64,000 nucleotides of DNA from NCBI RefSeq assembly GCF_002896555.1, contig NZ_MNLH01000004.1:58027-122026 (forward strand). Direction: 5' to 3'. The translations under genes were made by a program, and so were the position numbers. Below are positions 8,223 to 18,436 of this stretch, in pieces; the first letter of the stretch is position 1, and each line of letters starts with the position of its first letter. Source of the stretch: Gardnerella coleohominis (lineage in GTDB: Bacteria > Actinomycetota > Actinomycetes > Actinomycetales > Bifidobacteriaceae). The notes under the pieces were generated by a model that saw only the letters and a list, made by a program, of their open reading frames with translations, was not told where the DNA came from and did no database searches.

Positions 8223-9257
8223 ATGAATGCTGTTGATGAATTTTCAAGAACGAGAGTGACTTTAGGCTATGCAGCTGAGAACTATGGTTTTGAAGTAGTG
8301 CCGTCGTTTGCTACTGATGTTACTGTGACTTCTTTTGCTGACGATGTACGCAAAGTACGTCCTGGGTCTTTATTTGCTCCGACTTCTCATGTTGATCGTC
8401 GTCAATTAGAGGCTGCTCGTGATGCTGGAGCGTATGCTGCTTTAGTTCCTCCAGAATTGAGATCTGAAGCTAATAATATTGGTTTGCCGCTATTAGTTTC
8501 TTCACCAAATCCTGTTGCTTTCGGAAAACTCGCATGCGATATTAATAACGATCCTTCATCGTGTGTTGCTACGTTTGCTGTAGCTGGTGATGATGACGAT
8601 GATATATATGCTAACGTTATACGCTTAGCAGATTTCCTCCATATGCTTGGAAATCCTATTGGCATTATTAGCGCAGCAGGATCTTCGTCGCTGCAGCGTG
8701 ATTTAGCTTTAGAGTATCCGCTTGGTATTGCTGATTTACAGCATAATTTGTCTGTTTGCGTGGAAGATGGTGCTGCTGCGGTTGTTATTGCTTTGAATAG
8801 TGCAACATTGCAAAAAGATGCATTGCAATCTGTGAATATAGATGTTTTGGGTGTTGAAAGTGAAGAAAAGCGTAAGGTTTCTATAGTGCCTAAAAATCCT
8901 TTAGAAATCCCAACTCCTCCTGAAGATTCACATTCTAATATTTCTTCTTCAGAAAATGTGAATGATAAAAATGAGTTGTTAAACGGCAAGGATGATGAAG
9001 TTCTAATAAAGAAAGTTGATGTAAAGCCTGTTGTAAGCTTCTATTCTTTGCAACAACGCTATGGTTTTTATTGCCGTGAACGTTCTTATTGCATAACTAG
9101 AAGCAAGGAATCTGACGAATTAGCTCAATTAGATGATCAAATTGGAACTAAAGATTTGCAGCGTCATTTATCACTTTCAATAGCAATGGTATTGGCTGCA
9201 GGAGTTAGACGTGGAACAATTAAAAGTGCTCTTCGTGTGTCGCATGAATTGCATTGA
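8223..9257 (+). CDS. Degenerate MurE-like Mur ligase domain protein lacking the ATP-binding loop
   Basis: Lies where murE normally sits, between ftsI and murF. The N-terminal part resembles a Mur ligase domain 1 (DDVRKVRPGSLFAPTSHVD...GAYAALVPPEL). The next part follows the central-domain pattern, but where a P-loop GTNGKT is expected it reads AVAGDDDDDIYANVIRLADFL. The end (QRHLSLSIAMVLAAGVRRGTIKSAL) resembles the NALAAIAAALALG helix of Mur ligases, and no C-terminal ligase domain follows. It is about 345 residues against ~500 for MurE. A ligase reaction is therefore unlikely. The frame is intact and lies in a tight operon, so it is probably made. A GTG at 8196 is an alternative start. The true MurE must be elsewhere. 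Confidence 0.7.
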   Translation: MNAVDEFSRTRVTLGYAAENYGFEVVPSFATDVTVTSFADDVRKVRPGSLFAPTSHVDRRQLEAARDAGAYAALVPPELRSEANNIGLPLLVSSPNPVAFGKLACDINNDPSSCVATFAVAGDDDDDIYANVIRLADFLHMLGNPIGIISAAGSSSLQRDLALEYPLGIADLQHNLSVCVEDGAAAVVIALNSATLQKDALQSVNIDVLGVESEEKRKVSIVPKNPLEIPTPPEDSHSNISSSENVNDKNELLNGKDDEVLIKKVDVKPVVSFYSLQQRYGFYCRERSYCITRSKESDELAQLDDQIGTKDLQRHLSLSIAMVLAAGVRRGTIKSALRVSHELH

Positions 9258-9303
9258 TTATGCTTGTGAAAGTTGGAAATTAATAAGTTGAAATTTTGTT
9301 GCG

Positions 9304-9363
9304 TTACGATGGCTAAAGTTACGATTGCTAAACTTGCGATAGCTAAGCTTACGATAGCTAACG
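9304..9363 (+). repeat. 15-bp tandem repeat, four copies, before murF
   Basis: Units of the form TTACGATAGCTAAGC repeat four times with a period of exactly 15 bp and few substitutions, ending just before the murF ribosome binding site (AGGAGG). Confidence 0.85.
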
Positions 9364-9378
9364 TTATTAGGAGGATTG

Positions 9379-11058
9379 ATGGCTTGCTGCAAAGGCACTG
9401 ATAAGAGCGAATCTTATGCTGAAATGATGCGCATGAGCATAAGTGAAATCGCTCAAGCGGTGCACGGTGTTGTTAATGTCGACAACGCGTATGATTGTGA
9501 TCAAGTTTTTGCAATTGCTACATGTAGCGATTCAAGAGAAGTTCATGAAGGCTCATTATTCGTAGCTTTTCGCGGAGAACGCGTAGATGGTCATGATTAT
9601 GTGAACAAAGCTGCAAAATCTGGGGCTGTTGCAGCGATTGTAGAACATGTTGTGCCGGATGTGGATCCTAACTTTGCTCAGATTGTTGTTGAAGATTCAG
9701 TAAAGGCTTTAGGATTGCTTGCAAAACATAATATTGAGCGTCGTAGAGAATGTGATTCTGAGTTCAGCATAGTTGGTGTAACTGGATCAGTCGGAAAAAC
9801 TACTACTAAAGATATGCTTCACGCTTTGCTTTCAACTTTAGGTGAAACAGTTGCGCCTGTTGGATCATTTAATAATGAAATAGGTCTTCCTTTAACCGCC
9901 TTACGTGTTGGCGAAAATACACGATTTTTAGTTGCTGAAATGGGAGCTAATCATGTTGGAGAAATCGCATATTTAACTAATATCGCTCCTCCTGATATTG
10001 CTATCGTCTTAAAAGTTGGAGTTGCTCACTTGGGCGAATTTGGCTCTGTAGAAAAAATAGCACAAGCAAAAAGTGAGATTGTACAAGGCTTAGTTCCTCA
10101 CGGTGTGGCTGTTTTGAATGCGGATGATAGTCGTGTAGCTGCTATGCAATCTTTAGCTGATGAAGATAAAATACGTTGGTTTGGAATTAAAAATAAAAAA
10201 TCACAGTATTGCATTATTGCTGAAGATGTGAATTTAGACGAATACGGTTGTGCTTCAGCTGTATTTAAAGAGTTTAATGCAAGTGAATCTGGCGTTAGTG
10301 AATCTGAGTCTAGTGAATCTGGCGTTAGTGAATCTAAATCGCATGAATCTAGCCAAAATATTCATCTTTCAATCCAAGGTGAGCATAATATTATGAACGC
10401 TCTTGCTGCAGCAAACGTAGCCAGATATTTTGGCATGCAGTGGAGCAGCATAGCTAGCGTATTGAAGAATATTTCTCATATAAGCCCCCATCGTATGCAA
10501 ATTTCAACTGTTTGCAAAAATAATCAATCTTTTACTCTTATTGACGATTCTTTTAATGCCAACCCTGATTCAATGAAGGCAGGTATTAACGGATTATACG
10601 CTTATGAGAATAGTTGCAATCACGATACAGAGATTTTCAGAATTGCTGTTCTTGGTTCCATGTTAGAGCTTGGAAAAGATGAAAATATTCTCCACGAAAA
10701 TATAGGAGAATACGCTATTGAGCACAATCTTGATGCTGTAATTGCAGTTGGGTCTAGTACTTCTAAAGATTTAGATAATTTAGCAAAATATATCTATGAA
10801 GGTGCTAAAAAAGCTTGCGATAATCTTCCAGAAAATTCTTCAAAAGTAGAAGTATTTTATGCGCATGATGTGAGTGAAGCCGATGAAACAGTTTGGTCGC
10901 TTGTTGCGCAACATTCGCGTAGTGTAGTGTTATTAAAAGGATCTCATGCATCTGGTTTGAGTGCGTTGGCTGAAAAGTGGGATTCTTTGCAATCTCTGCC
11001 TGAGAAAACTAAGGTTGAGGATTGCAAAGCCTGTGAACAAATGGAGGTTAAGCGTTGA
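9379..11058 (+). CDS. murF: UDP-MurNAc-tripeptide:D-alanyl-D-alanine ligase MurF
   Basis: Adds D-Ala-D-Ala to the UDP-MurNAc-tripeptide, the last cytoplasmic ligase step. Domain 1 shows SDSREVHEGSLFVAFRGERVDGHD. The ATP loop is GVTGSVGKTTT (~134-143). SFNNEIGLPLTAL and LIDDSFNANPDSM are MurF signatures. 559 residues against ~460 typical: part of the excess is a Ser/Glu repeat (SESGVSESESSESGVSES) at about 300-325. The ATG at 9379 follows TTAGGAGGA; a TTG at 9376 is less likely. The stop overlaps the TTG start of mraY. Confidence 0.95.
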   Translation: MACCKGTDKSESYAEMMRMSISEIAQAVHGVVNVDNAYDCDQVFAIATCSDSREVHEGSLFVAFRGERVDGHDYVNKAAKSGAVAAIVEHVVPDVDPNFAQIVVEDSVKALGLLAKHNIERRRECDSEFSIVGVTGSVGKTTTKDMLHALLSTLGETVAPVGSFNNEIGLPLTALRVGENTRFLVAEMGANHVGEIAYLTNIAPPDIAIVLKVGVAHLGEFGSVEKIAQAKSEIVQGLVPHGVAVLNADDSRVAAMQSLADEDKIRWFGIKNKKSQYCIIAEDVNLDEYGCASAVFKEFNASESGVSESESSESGVSESKSHESSQNIHLSIQGEHNIMNALAAANVARYFGMQWSSIASVLKNISHISPHRMQISTVCKNNQSFTLIDDSFNANPDSMKAGINGLYAYENSCNHDTEIFRIAVLGSMLELGKDENILHENIGEYAIEHNLDAVIAVGSSTSKDLDNLAKYIYEGAKKACDNLPENSSKVEVFYAHDVSEADETVWSLVAQHSRSVVLLKGSHASGLSALAEKWDSLQSLPEKTKVEDCKACEQMEVKR

Positions 11059-12158
11059 TTGCTCTTATAGTGGGAATCGTAGTGTCATTGTTAGTAACAA
11101 TCATTGGCACTCCTCTTTTGATTCGCTTAGTTAACCATTTGCATTACGGGCAATATATTCGTCAAGATGGTCCACAATCGCATAAACTTAAGCGTGGAAC
11201 TCCAACAATGGGCGGTGTTGTTATAAATCTGTCTGTTGTTGCTGGGTGGGCTGCTTCAGCGCTATATCGTTATATTTCTGTTAATCGTGCTCCTTCGTGG
11301 TCTGCAGTTCTTGTATTATTTGCCATGCTTTCAATGGGCTTGCTTGGATTTATAGATGATTTCGCAAAAGTTCGTAAAAAGCAGAATTTGGGTCTTTCGG
11401 TAGGCGCTAAACTCACTGGTCAGATTATTTTCGCAAGTTTATATGCTTTGCTAGCTCTTTTGCTTCCAACTCCTTCAGGATTCCCAAGTGCTCAAATGGG
11501 CATGAGTTTTATAGAAAAACCATTCTTTAGTTTTTCTATTTTTGGAAGTGTAATAGGAACAATCGTATTTATTATTTGGGTTAATTTCCTTATGGCAGCA
11601 TGGTCAAATGCTGTGAATTTGACTGATGGTTTGGACGGTTTAGCTTCCGGATCTTCAATGATTGCTTTTACTGGATACGCTCTTGTAGCTTTTTGGGAAT
11701 CATACCATGTTAGAGGCGGAGTAAGGCCTGGATTCTCTTATGCTGTTTCAGATCCTCTTGACTTAACTATTATTGCTGTTTGCGCAGGAGTTGCATGCTT
11801 CGGATTCCTTTGGTTTAATTCAAATCCTGCTCAAGTATTTATGGGCGACACCGGTTCCTTAGCTTTAGGCGGATTATTTGCCGCGCTATCAATCGCAACT
11901 CATACAGAATTTTTAGCAGTACTTTTAGGCGGTTTATTCGTTATAGAAACAATGAGCGATGTTATACAAGTTGGATGCTTTAAGTTAACTCATAAGCGAG
12001 TATTTAAAATGGCTCCAATTCATCATCACTTTGAACTTGCTGGTTGGACGGAAACTAAAGTCGTTGTTCGTTTCTGGATGATTGAGCTTATGTTCGTGCT
12101 TTCTGCATTGATGTTATTCTATGCGGATTGGGCTGGACGTACAGGATTGTTGATTTAA
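11055..12158 (+). CDS. mraY: Phospho-MurNAc-pentapeptide transferase MraY
   Basis: Integral membrane enzyme that transfers phospho-MurNAc-pentapeptide to undecaprenyl phosphate to make lipid I. 367 residues with about ten membrane segments. Conserved sites are seen: RQDGPQSHKLKRGTPTMGG, LGFIDDFAK (catalytic Asp pair), NLTDGLDGLASG, FMGDTGSLALGG and the APIHHHFE loop. The start is TTG, overlapping the murF stop (TTGA), so translation is coupled. Confidence 0.96.
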   Translation: MIALIVGIVVSLLVTIIGTPLLIRLVNHLHYGQYIRQDGPQSHKLKRGTPTMGGVVINLSVVAGWAASALYRYISVNRAPSWSAVLVLFAMLSMGLLGFIDDFAKVRKKQNLGLSVGAKLTGQIIFASLYALLALLLPTPSGFPSAQMGMSFIEKPFFSFSIFGSVIGTIVFIIWVNFLMAAWSNAVNLTDGLDGLASGSSMIAFTGYALVAFWESYHVRGGVRPGFSYAVSDPLDLTIIAVCAGVACFGFLWFNSNPAQVFMGDTGSLALGGLFAALSIATHTEFLAVLLGGLFVIETMSDVIQVGCFKLTHKRVFKMAPIHHHFELAGWTETKVVVRFWMIELMFVLSALMLFYADWAGRTGLLI

Positions 12159-12202
12159 TCAAAATCTTTAAAAGTATGTTATTAATTTAAAGTAATTTAA
12201 GG

Positions 12203-13762
12203 ATGGCGAATATGGAAGGCGTTTCTAAAGATTGTCGTAGTGAATTCCAATTCCATAAAGTTCTTGTTGCTGGTTTAGGTGTTTCAGGCCGTGGTGCCGT
12301 TGAAGTTTTGCGTGCAATAGGTGCAACTCCTATTAGTGTGGATGAAAATAAGCCTGACGCAGATTTGCATAATTTTAATGAAATTAATTGGTCGGATATC
12401 GATGCTGTAGTAACGTCTCCAGTTTTTAATCCTCGTACGCCATTTTTGCAAGAAGCTGCAAAACGTAATATTCCTGTAATGAGCGAAGTTGAGCTTGCTT
12501 GGCGTATTCGCGTAAACTCACAAAAAACTAATTCTCCTGCATTATGGGTTGGTATTACTGGTACTAATGGAAAAACGTCTACTACAGAAATGACGTCTTC
12601 TATGCTTTGCGCATGCGGTTTGAACGCTCCTGCGGTTGGAAATATTGGTCAATCTGTATCTCATGCAGCTTTAGAAAAAAATCATGATGCATTATGCGTT
12701 GAGCTAAGCTCATTCCAATTGCATTTCACAGATTCTTTAAGTCTTGATTGTGCGGCGATTACTAATATTGCTGCTGATCATTTAGATTGGCATGGTGGCA
12801 TGGATGCGTATGCCAAAGATAAATCTAAAGTTTTTAATCGCGTAAAAAAAGCGCTAGTTTATAATGCTCAAGATTCTAGAGTTACAGCTTTAGCTCATGA
12901 AGCCAAAGTTGGAAATGGTTGCAAGCTTGTAGGTTTTACTTTGGATTCTCCTAAAAGTGGAGAAATTGGCGTTGAAAACGGATGGATTGTAGATAGAAGT
13001 GGAATTTCTGGTAAAGAAATAGGCGAAGCTAACAAGATTGTTCTCGTCAAAGATTTAAAGCATTTATGCGAGCCAGACGGCACGATTTATCCGCATCTAT
13101 TAGCTGATGCTTTAACTGCATTAGCTTTAACTCTTGGATTAAATGTAGACCTTAGTGAAGCAGTTCAAGCGTTATGCGAATTTGCTCCTGGAGGGCATAG
13201 GATTCAAACAGTTGCAACTTTTGAATCTCAAGATGGACTTTTTGAACATAGTATTCGTTTTGTGGATGATTCTAAGGCTACTAATGCGCATGCTGCTGCT
13301 GCTTCGTTGTCAAGTTTTGCTAAAAAATCGGTTGTTTGGATTGCTGGTGGATTAGCAAAAGGTGCTCATTTTGAAGATTTAGTTTCTTCTCAAAAAGATA
13401 TTATTAAAGCCGTTGTTGTTATTGGCACAGATCAACGTCCTATTATTGAAGCTTTGCATGCTTCAGATGCTGATATTCCTGTTTCAATAGTTTCTCCGGA
13501 CGGATCCTCTGTATGCTCTTATGAAAAAATAGATGATTCTTTGCTTAAAACTATTGAAAATAATCCTGTAATTGCTTCTAGTGCATCACTAGGTGAGAAT
13601 GTTATGCACAACGCTGTGGAAGCTGCTGCTAGCTACGCTAAGGCGGGCGATGTTGTGCTTATGGCTCCTGCCTGTGCTTCAATGGATCAATTTATTTCTT
13701 ATGCAGACCGCGGTAATCGTTTTGCTAAGGAAGCTCAACGATGGGTACAAAATCATGTCTAG
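12203..13762 (+). CDS. murD: UDP-MurNAc-L-alanine:D-glutamate ligase MurD
   Basis: Adds D-Glu to UDP-MurNAc-L-Ala with ATP. The N-terminal Rossmann-like part starts [17 protein letters not shown]. The ATP loop is [16 protein letters not shown], and ELSSFQL and [20 protein letters not shown] are typical. The C-terminal domain has [28 protein letters not shown] and [10 protein letters not shown]. 519 residues, slightly long. ATG 12203 is used; ATG 12212 is possible because the purine-rich site at ~12200 lies at better distance from it. The end overlaps the ftsW start. Confidence 0.96.
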   Translation: MANMEGVSKDCRSEFQFHKVLVAGLGVSGRGAVEVLRAIGATPISVDENKPDADLHNFNEINWSDIDAVVTSPVFNPRTPFLQEAAKRNIPVMSEVELAWRIRVNSQKTNSPALWVGITGTNGKTSTTEMTSSMLCACGLNAPAVGNIGQSVSHAALEKNHDALCVELSSFQLHFTDSLSLDCAAITNIAADHLDWHGGMDAYAKDKSKVFNRVKKALVYNAQDSRVTALAHEAKVGNGCKLVGFTLDSPKSGEIGVENGWIVDRSGISGKEIGEANKIVLVKDLKHLCEPDGTIYPHLLADALTALALTLGLNVDLSEAVQALCEFAPGGHRIQTVATFESQDGLFEHSIRFVDDSKATNAHAAAASLSSFAKKSVVWIAGGLAKGAHFEDLVSSQKDIIKAVVVIGTDQRPIIEALHASDADIPVSIVSPDGSSVCSYEKIDDSLLKTIENNPVIASSASLGENVMHNAVEAAASYAKAGDVVLMAPACASMDQFISYADRGNRFAKEAQRWVQNHV

Positions 13763-15329
13763 CAACAAGTTATCTAATATTTTGAACGCTTTGAAGCGTG
13801 GTGTTAGTGGTGTTGCTAGGAATGTTGGTAAGAATGTTAGTAGCGCTGCTAAGAATGTTAAAAACAATATTGAGAATATTGGAAATAATATTGGGAATGA
13901 CATCGGCAACAATATTGGATTAGGCAAAAATAAATCTAATAAAACCAATAGCAAAGATAATAAAACTTATAAATCCGATAAAACTTATAAATCCGATAAA
14001 ACTAGCAAATCCGATAAAACTTATAAAAAACCGCGAAAGTCAGCTTTTAGTAAATATATCGGTGTGCGCAGTATTTTTAATCCGGTATGGTGCTTGTATG
14101 GCCTGCGTTTATCTATAGCTGTTCTTTCAGTATTCGGCGTTTTTATGGTTATTTCTAGTTCGTCTGTGACGTTAATTAGTAATAATCTTTCACCTTGGGC
14201 ACAGGGCTTAATGCAAGGCCGTTTTTGCATTATTGGATTCGTAGCGTATATTGTTTTAGCTTGTATGCCGCCTAATTTTTATAAGAAAAAAGTAGGCGTT
14301 ATATACATAGTTGCTGTTGTAATGCAAGCTTTGACTTGGATGCCAGGTTTAAGGCACGAAGTTAATGGTAATGCTGGTTGGATTAAGATTGGACCTATTA
14401 CTTTACAGCCAGCAGAAATCACTAAACTTGCTTTGTGTATCTGGCTGCCGATGGTATTAATTGCTGCTGCAAAGCGTTATAAACATATTGGTTTTAAAGC
14501 TTATTGGCCGGTTCTTTCAAGTCTTGCAGTACCGCTTTTGCTTATTGTTGCTGGTAAGGATCTTGGTACTGCGCTTATCGTAATTTTTATAGCATTTATA
14601 TCTTTCTTTATTGGCGGATTCCCTATAAAAGGTCTTTTAACAATTACTTTATTAGCTGCGCTTGGCGTGCTGTTAATGGTTGTAACAAGCCAGAATCGTA
14701 TGCGAAGAATTTTTGCTACTCTTTATGGTTGCGATGCTAAAGATATTCGCGGAGTTTGCTTCCAATCAATACACGCTCAATACGCTATGGCTTCTGGAGG
14801 ATTTCTAGGAGTAGGTATTGGTAATTCTCGTGAAAAATGGAATTATTTGCCTTACGCGCATAATGATTTTATTTTTGCAATTATTGGTGAAGAAATGGGA
14901 TTCTTAGGTGCCTCTATTGTTATTGCGCTTTATGTTGTTATTGGATGGTGTTTGATTGTTTCCGCTATAAAATCGCGCAGTAGATTTATTTCTATGGTTC
15001 TTGTGTGCATTGCGGCTTGGATTGTTGGTCAGGGTTTGGTGAACATTCTTGTTGTTGTGCAATTATTGCCTGTTATGGGTGTTCCTATGCCGTTTGTGTC
15101 TGCAGGTGGATCATCGCTTGTTATGTGTTTGGCTGCAGCTGGAGTTGCGGATGCGCTAATACGAGCAAATTTGCGCACGCTTATATCTGATAGTTCAGTC
15201 GATGGCACTTTTAGCACACATGCATTTAGCTCAATAGCGGACGGTCCAAATGCGGATGGGTTGAATGCTGATGGGTTGAATGCGGATGGTCTAAATGCGG
15301 ATGGTCTAAATAAAAAAGGATTACATTAA
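13755..15329 (+). CDS. ftsW: Septal peptidoglycan glycosyltransferase FtsW (SEDS family)
   Basis: SEDS polymerase that elongates glycan strands from lipid II at the septum. Residues ~1-95 form a basic extension full of [15 protein letters not shown] and [10 protein letters not shown] repeats. About ten membrane helices follow. Family motifs include [27 protein letters not shown] and [14 protein letters not shown]. The C-terminus ends in a pentapeptide repeat (NADGL, about four copies; DNA period 15 bp near 15251-15310). The start ATG at 13755 overlaps the murD stop; the frame stays open further upstream inside murD, but that part is antisense to reason. Confidence 0.93.
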   Translation: MSSNKLSNILNALKRGVSGVARNVGKNVSSAAKNVKNNIENIGNNIGNDIGNNIGLGKNKSNKTNSKDNKTYKSDKTYKSDKTSKSDKTYKKPRKSAFSKYIGVRSIFNPVWCLYGLRLSIAVLSVFGVFMVISSSSVTLISNNLSPWAQGLMQGRFCIIGFVAYIVLACMPPNFYKKKVGVIYIVAVVMQALTWMPGLRHEVNGNAGWIKIGPITLQPAEITKLALCIWLPMVLIAAAKRYKHIGFKAYWPVLSSLAVPLLLIVAGKDLGTALIVIFIAFISFFIGGFPIKGLLTITLLAALGVLLMVVTSQNRMRRIFATLYGCDAKDIRGVCFQSIHAQYAMASGGFLGVGIGNSREKWNYLPYAHNDFIFAIIGEEMGFLGASIVIALYVVIGWCLIVSAIKSRSRFISMVLVCIAAWIVGQGLVNILVVVQLLPVMGVPMPFVSAGGSSLVMCLAAAGVADALIRANLRTLISDSSVDGTFSTHAFSSIADGPNADGLNADGLNADGLNADGLNKKGLH

Positions 15330-15347
15330 ATTAAAGATTTAGTATGA

Positions 15348-15386
15348 GATTTAGAAAAATCTAATGTGATTTAGAAAAATCTAATG
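15348..15386 (+). repeat. 20-bp direct repeat, two copies, before murG
   Basis: GATTTAGAAAAATCTAATGT occurs at 15348 and again (19 bases) at 15368. Each unit contains the small inverted repeat AGATTT/AAATCT-like core. Further AGATTT-like pieces flank it. Confidence 0.8.
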
Positions 15387-15470
15387 AGAGATTTATTTGG
15401 AAATCTAGTGTAAAATATTAGGAAGTTTTGTGATATTTCCATTGTGTTTCAATGTGGATTAGGGGTATCA

Positions 15471-16664
15471 ATGGTAGCAAGTATTAAATCGCATGCGCAT
15501 ATAGTTCTAGCAGGAGGCGGAACTGCAGGGCACGTAAATCCGCTATTAGCAGTAGCAGATGCCATAAAAGAGCGTGATGAAGATGCTTTAATTAGCGTTA
15601 TAGGCACTGCTGTCGGCTTGGAAAAAGATTTAGTTCCTAAAGCTGGATATGAGCTTGATGTTATAGAAAAAGTACCTTTCCCGCGTAAGCTGAATATGGA
15701 TATTATCAATTTCCCATTTAAGTGGTTACGCGAGCGCAAAAAAGTGCGTGATATTTTAATTTCTCGCAAAGCTGACGTTGTTGTTGGTTTTGGAGGATAT
15801 GCTTCAGCTCCGGTTTATGTTCAAGCGCATGCGCAGAATATTCCTATTGTTGTTCACGAGCAAAACGCAAGAGCTGGTATGGCAAATAAATTAGGCTCTA
15901 AATGGGCTGCTATGGTTGGATCAGTTTATGAGTCAACTGGACTTAGAACAAAGTCTGGCGTTAGTGTTGAAAGAGTTGGTTTGCCTTTGCGTCCGGCGAT
16001 TTCGCAATTGTGCATTGAACGTTCTGCTGATTGTTATGCTGCGCGCGTAGAAGGTGCTTCGCATTTGGGATTAGATCCTTATCGTCCAATAATACTTGTT
16101 ACTGGTGGTTCTCTCGGTGCTGCAAGTATTAATCGCGCTGTTGCATCTGCGTCCGATGATCTACTTAAAGTTGCACAAATCATACATCTAACGGGCCGAG
16201 GAAAAGCGGAATCAGTTAGAGCGTTAGTATCCGTGCATTCTAGTTCTTCGAATATTAATGATATTAAGCCTGAACATGCAGGTCTTGGGGATTATCATAT
16301 AGCGGAATATTTAGAGCGAATCGATTGGGCTTTTGCGTGTGCTGATTTAGTTATTTGCCGCGCTGGTGCTGGTACCGTGGCAGAAATTTCGGCTCTTGGA
16401 TTGCCTGCAATATACGTTCCTTTGCCTATTGGTAATGGCGAGCAGCGCTTTAACGCACAACCTGTTGTTAATGCTTCTGGTGCTGTTATGGTAGAAGATT
16501 CCGATTTTACGGATAAATGGCTAAGAACTGAAGGCGTGAAGTTGTTAAGCGATAAGAAGCGCTTAGAAGATATGAGCGATAAATCGTGGAGATATGGCAT
16601 TCGTAATGCTGCAGACGTTATGGCACAGAGAATTCTTGAAATAGTTGAAGAAGGAAGAAAATAA
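15471..16664 (+). CDS. murG: UDP-GlcNAc:lipid I N-acetylglucosaminyltransferase MurG
   Basis: Converts lipid I to lipid II on the inner face of the membrane; GT-B fold, family GT28. About 397 residues. Visible are the glycine-rich loop [60 protein letters not shown] and the donor-site stretch [26 protein letters not shown], then [15 protein letters not shown] 15471 after AGGGGTATC is preferred to a GTG at 15444. It is followed by murC after two bases. Confidence 0.96.
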   Translation: MVASIKSHAHIVLAGGGTAGHVNPLLAVADAIKERDEDALISVIGTAVGLEKDLVPKAGYELDVIEKVPFPRKLNMDIINFPFKWLRERKKVRDILISRKADVVVGFGGYASAPVYVQAHAQNIPIVVHEQNARAGMANKLGSKWAAMVGSVYESTGLRTKSGVSVERVGLPLRPAISQLCIERSADCYAARVEGASHLGLDPYRPIILVTGGSLGAASINRAVASASDDLLKVAQIIHLTGRGKAESVRALVSVHSSSSNINDIKPEHAGLGDYHIAEYLERIDWAFACADLVICRAGAGTVAEISALGLPAIYVPLPIGNGEQRFNAQPVVNASGAVMVEDSDFTDKWLRTEGVKLLSDKKRLEDMSDKSWRYGIRNAADVMAQRILEIVEEGRK

Positions 16665-16666
16665 TT

Positions 16667-18313
16667 ATGAGCGAAATTGCAAGTGGTAATCCTGCGTGCG
16701 AAAATTCTGGTAATCCTGCTAATGGGGATGCTGGGGATGCTGGGGATTTTATGAATGGGAATGCTGTGGATTCTGTAGATACAGTGCGTGCAAATTCCAT
16801 GGATCCTGTGCGTGAAGCTTTCGATTCCAATCAAACTATATCTTCCTTAGGGCGTGTTCATTTCATCGGAATCGGCGGATCCGGAATGAGCGTTCTTGCA
16901 CAAATGCTTCATGAAGATGGTGTGGAAGTAAGCGGCTGCGATCGTGAAGAAAACGATCATACTAAGCATTTTCGCGATTTGGGAGTAAAAATTTATATAG
17001 GTCAGTCGGCTTCACACGTTCATGACGCAGACGTAATTGTCTATTCGAGCGCGATTAAGCCTACTAATCCCGAGATTGTTGAAGCTTTCAATAAAGGCGT
17101 GAAAATAGTTCACAGAAGCGATATTTTATCTTTGCTTCTAAGAGAAAAGCGCGGAGTTACTGTAGCTGGAGCGCATGGTAAAACAACCACTAGCTCATTG
17201 CTGTCGCATATTCTTACAACTCAAGGCGTGGGGGAGTTAGCTGACCCAAGTTATGCTATTGGCGGATCGATTCAAGCAGATAATGGTGCTGTATTGGATG
17301 GGGGGCATGCTGGATCTGGATCTGTAATGGTAGCTGAAGCTGATGAATCTGACGGTAGCTTTGAAAAATATCACCCTTATATTTCTATCGTCACAAATGT
17401 TGAAGCAGATCATTTAGATCATTATGGGAATGCTGAAAATTATCGTGCAGCTTTCGTAAAACATCTTTCTAACGCTGAAAATCATATAGTTTTGTGTGCT
17501 GACGATGAAGGCGCTCGCATGGTATTGGAGCTGTTGCCTGAATCTTTGCTTTCTAAGACTATTGTTTACGGATTGGCAAAAAATTGGCCTAATGAAGTAA
17601 GTAAGCGCGTTTCTGATTCTGTTTTGTTTGCTGGAATTGAGCATGAAGATGAGAAAGCTGGTAGCGGTAAAGAAGTATTTTCATTGAAATTGCCGGCAAA
17701 GATTGCTGGCTATAGTGGGCGAGTTTTGCCTGTGAGTTTAATGATTCCAGGATTGCATAATGCTCGTAACGCTTCTGCTGCTATTATTGCGGCAATACTA
17801 TTGGGCTTAGATCCTGATCTTGCCGCCAAAGGTGCCTCGGATTTCCTTGGTGCTTCTAGACGATTTGATATTCGCGGATGTGTTAATAACGTTACTGTAG
17901 TAGACGATTATGCGCATCATCCTACTGAAATTGAAGCTTTACTTAAGGCCGCTCGTAGAAGGTACCCTGATTCTAATATTAGAGTATTATTCCAGCCGCA
18001 TTTGTTCTCTCGCACGCGTTCGTTTGCTCACGAATTTGCTTACGCTTTAAGTTTTGCGGATGACGTTATTGTTACTGGAATTTTCCCTGCGCGCGAAAAG
18101 CAAGAGGATTTCCCAGATATTCATGCCGATACGATTGTTAATGCTTCTCATGAAGACGGTTTGAAAACTCGCATCGAAGCTGTAGAAGATATGAATGAGG
18201 CTGCTGAGATTTTGAGTAATCGCGCTAAGTCTGGCGATGTTCTTTTTACTGTTGGAGCAGGAAGTATTACTAATATGACATCTGTTATGCTTAAAAGCTT
18301 GAGTTTAGAATAG
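16667..18313 (+). CDS. murC: UDP-N-acetylmuramate:L-alanine ligase MurC
   Basis: First Mur ligase, adding L-Ala to UDP-MurNAc with ATP. The conserved protein starts near residue 62: RVHFIGIGGSGMSVLAQML. The ATP loop is GVTVAGAHGKTTTSSLL, followed by EADESDGSF and ADHLDHYGNAENY. The C-terminal domain has VDDYAHHPTEIEALLKAARRR and FQPHLFSRTR. The first ~60 residues are an Asn/Asp/Gly-rich extension (NPANGDAGDAGDF) not found in most MurC. It begins two bases after murG. Confidence 0.96.
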   Translation: MSEIASGNPACENSGNPANGDAGDAGDFMNGNAVDSVDTVRANSMDPVREAFDSNQTISSLGRVHFIGIGGSGMSVLAQMLHEDGVEVSGCDREENDHTKHFRDLGVKIYIGQSASHVHDADVIVYSSAIKPTNPEIVEAFNKGVKIVHRSDILSLLLREKRGVTVAGAHGKTTTSSLLSHILTTQGVGELADPSYAIGGSIQADNGAVLDGGHAGSGSVMVAEADESDGSFEKYHPYISIVTNVEADHLDHYGNAENYRAAFVKHLSNAENHIVLCADDEGARMVLELLPESLLSKTIVYGLAKNWPNEVSKRVSDSVLFAGIEHEDEKAGSGKEVFSLKLPAKIAGYSGRVLPVSLMIPGLHNARNASAAIIAAILLGLDPDLAAKGASDFLGASRRFDIRGCVNNVTVVDDYAHHPTEIEALLKAARRRYPDSNIRVLFQPHLFSRTRSFAHEFAYALSFADDVIVTGIFPAREKQEDFPDIHADTIVNASHEDGLKTRIEAVEDMNEAAEILSNRAKSGDVLFTVGAGSITNMTSVMLKSLSLE

Positions 18314-18348
18314 AAAAATTATGGCTTGTGTAAGGTCTTGTGTAGTTC

Positions 18349-18396
18349 TTATGTAGGGTTTATGTAAGGTTTTATGTAAGGTTTTATGTAAGATTA
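18349..18396 (+). repeat. 11-12 bp tandem repeat between murC and ftsQ
   Basis: TTATGTAAGGT-type units start at 18349, 18360, 18372 and 18384, giving four slightly diverged copies in the gap before ftsQ. Confidence 0.8.
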
Positions 18397-18436
18397 AGTA
18401 AGTCTTGTAATAACACTAAAGATACGTAGGTATGGT

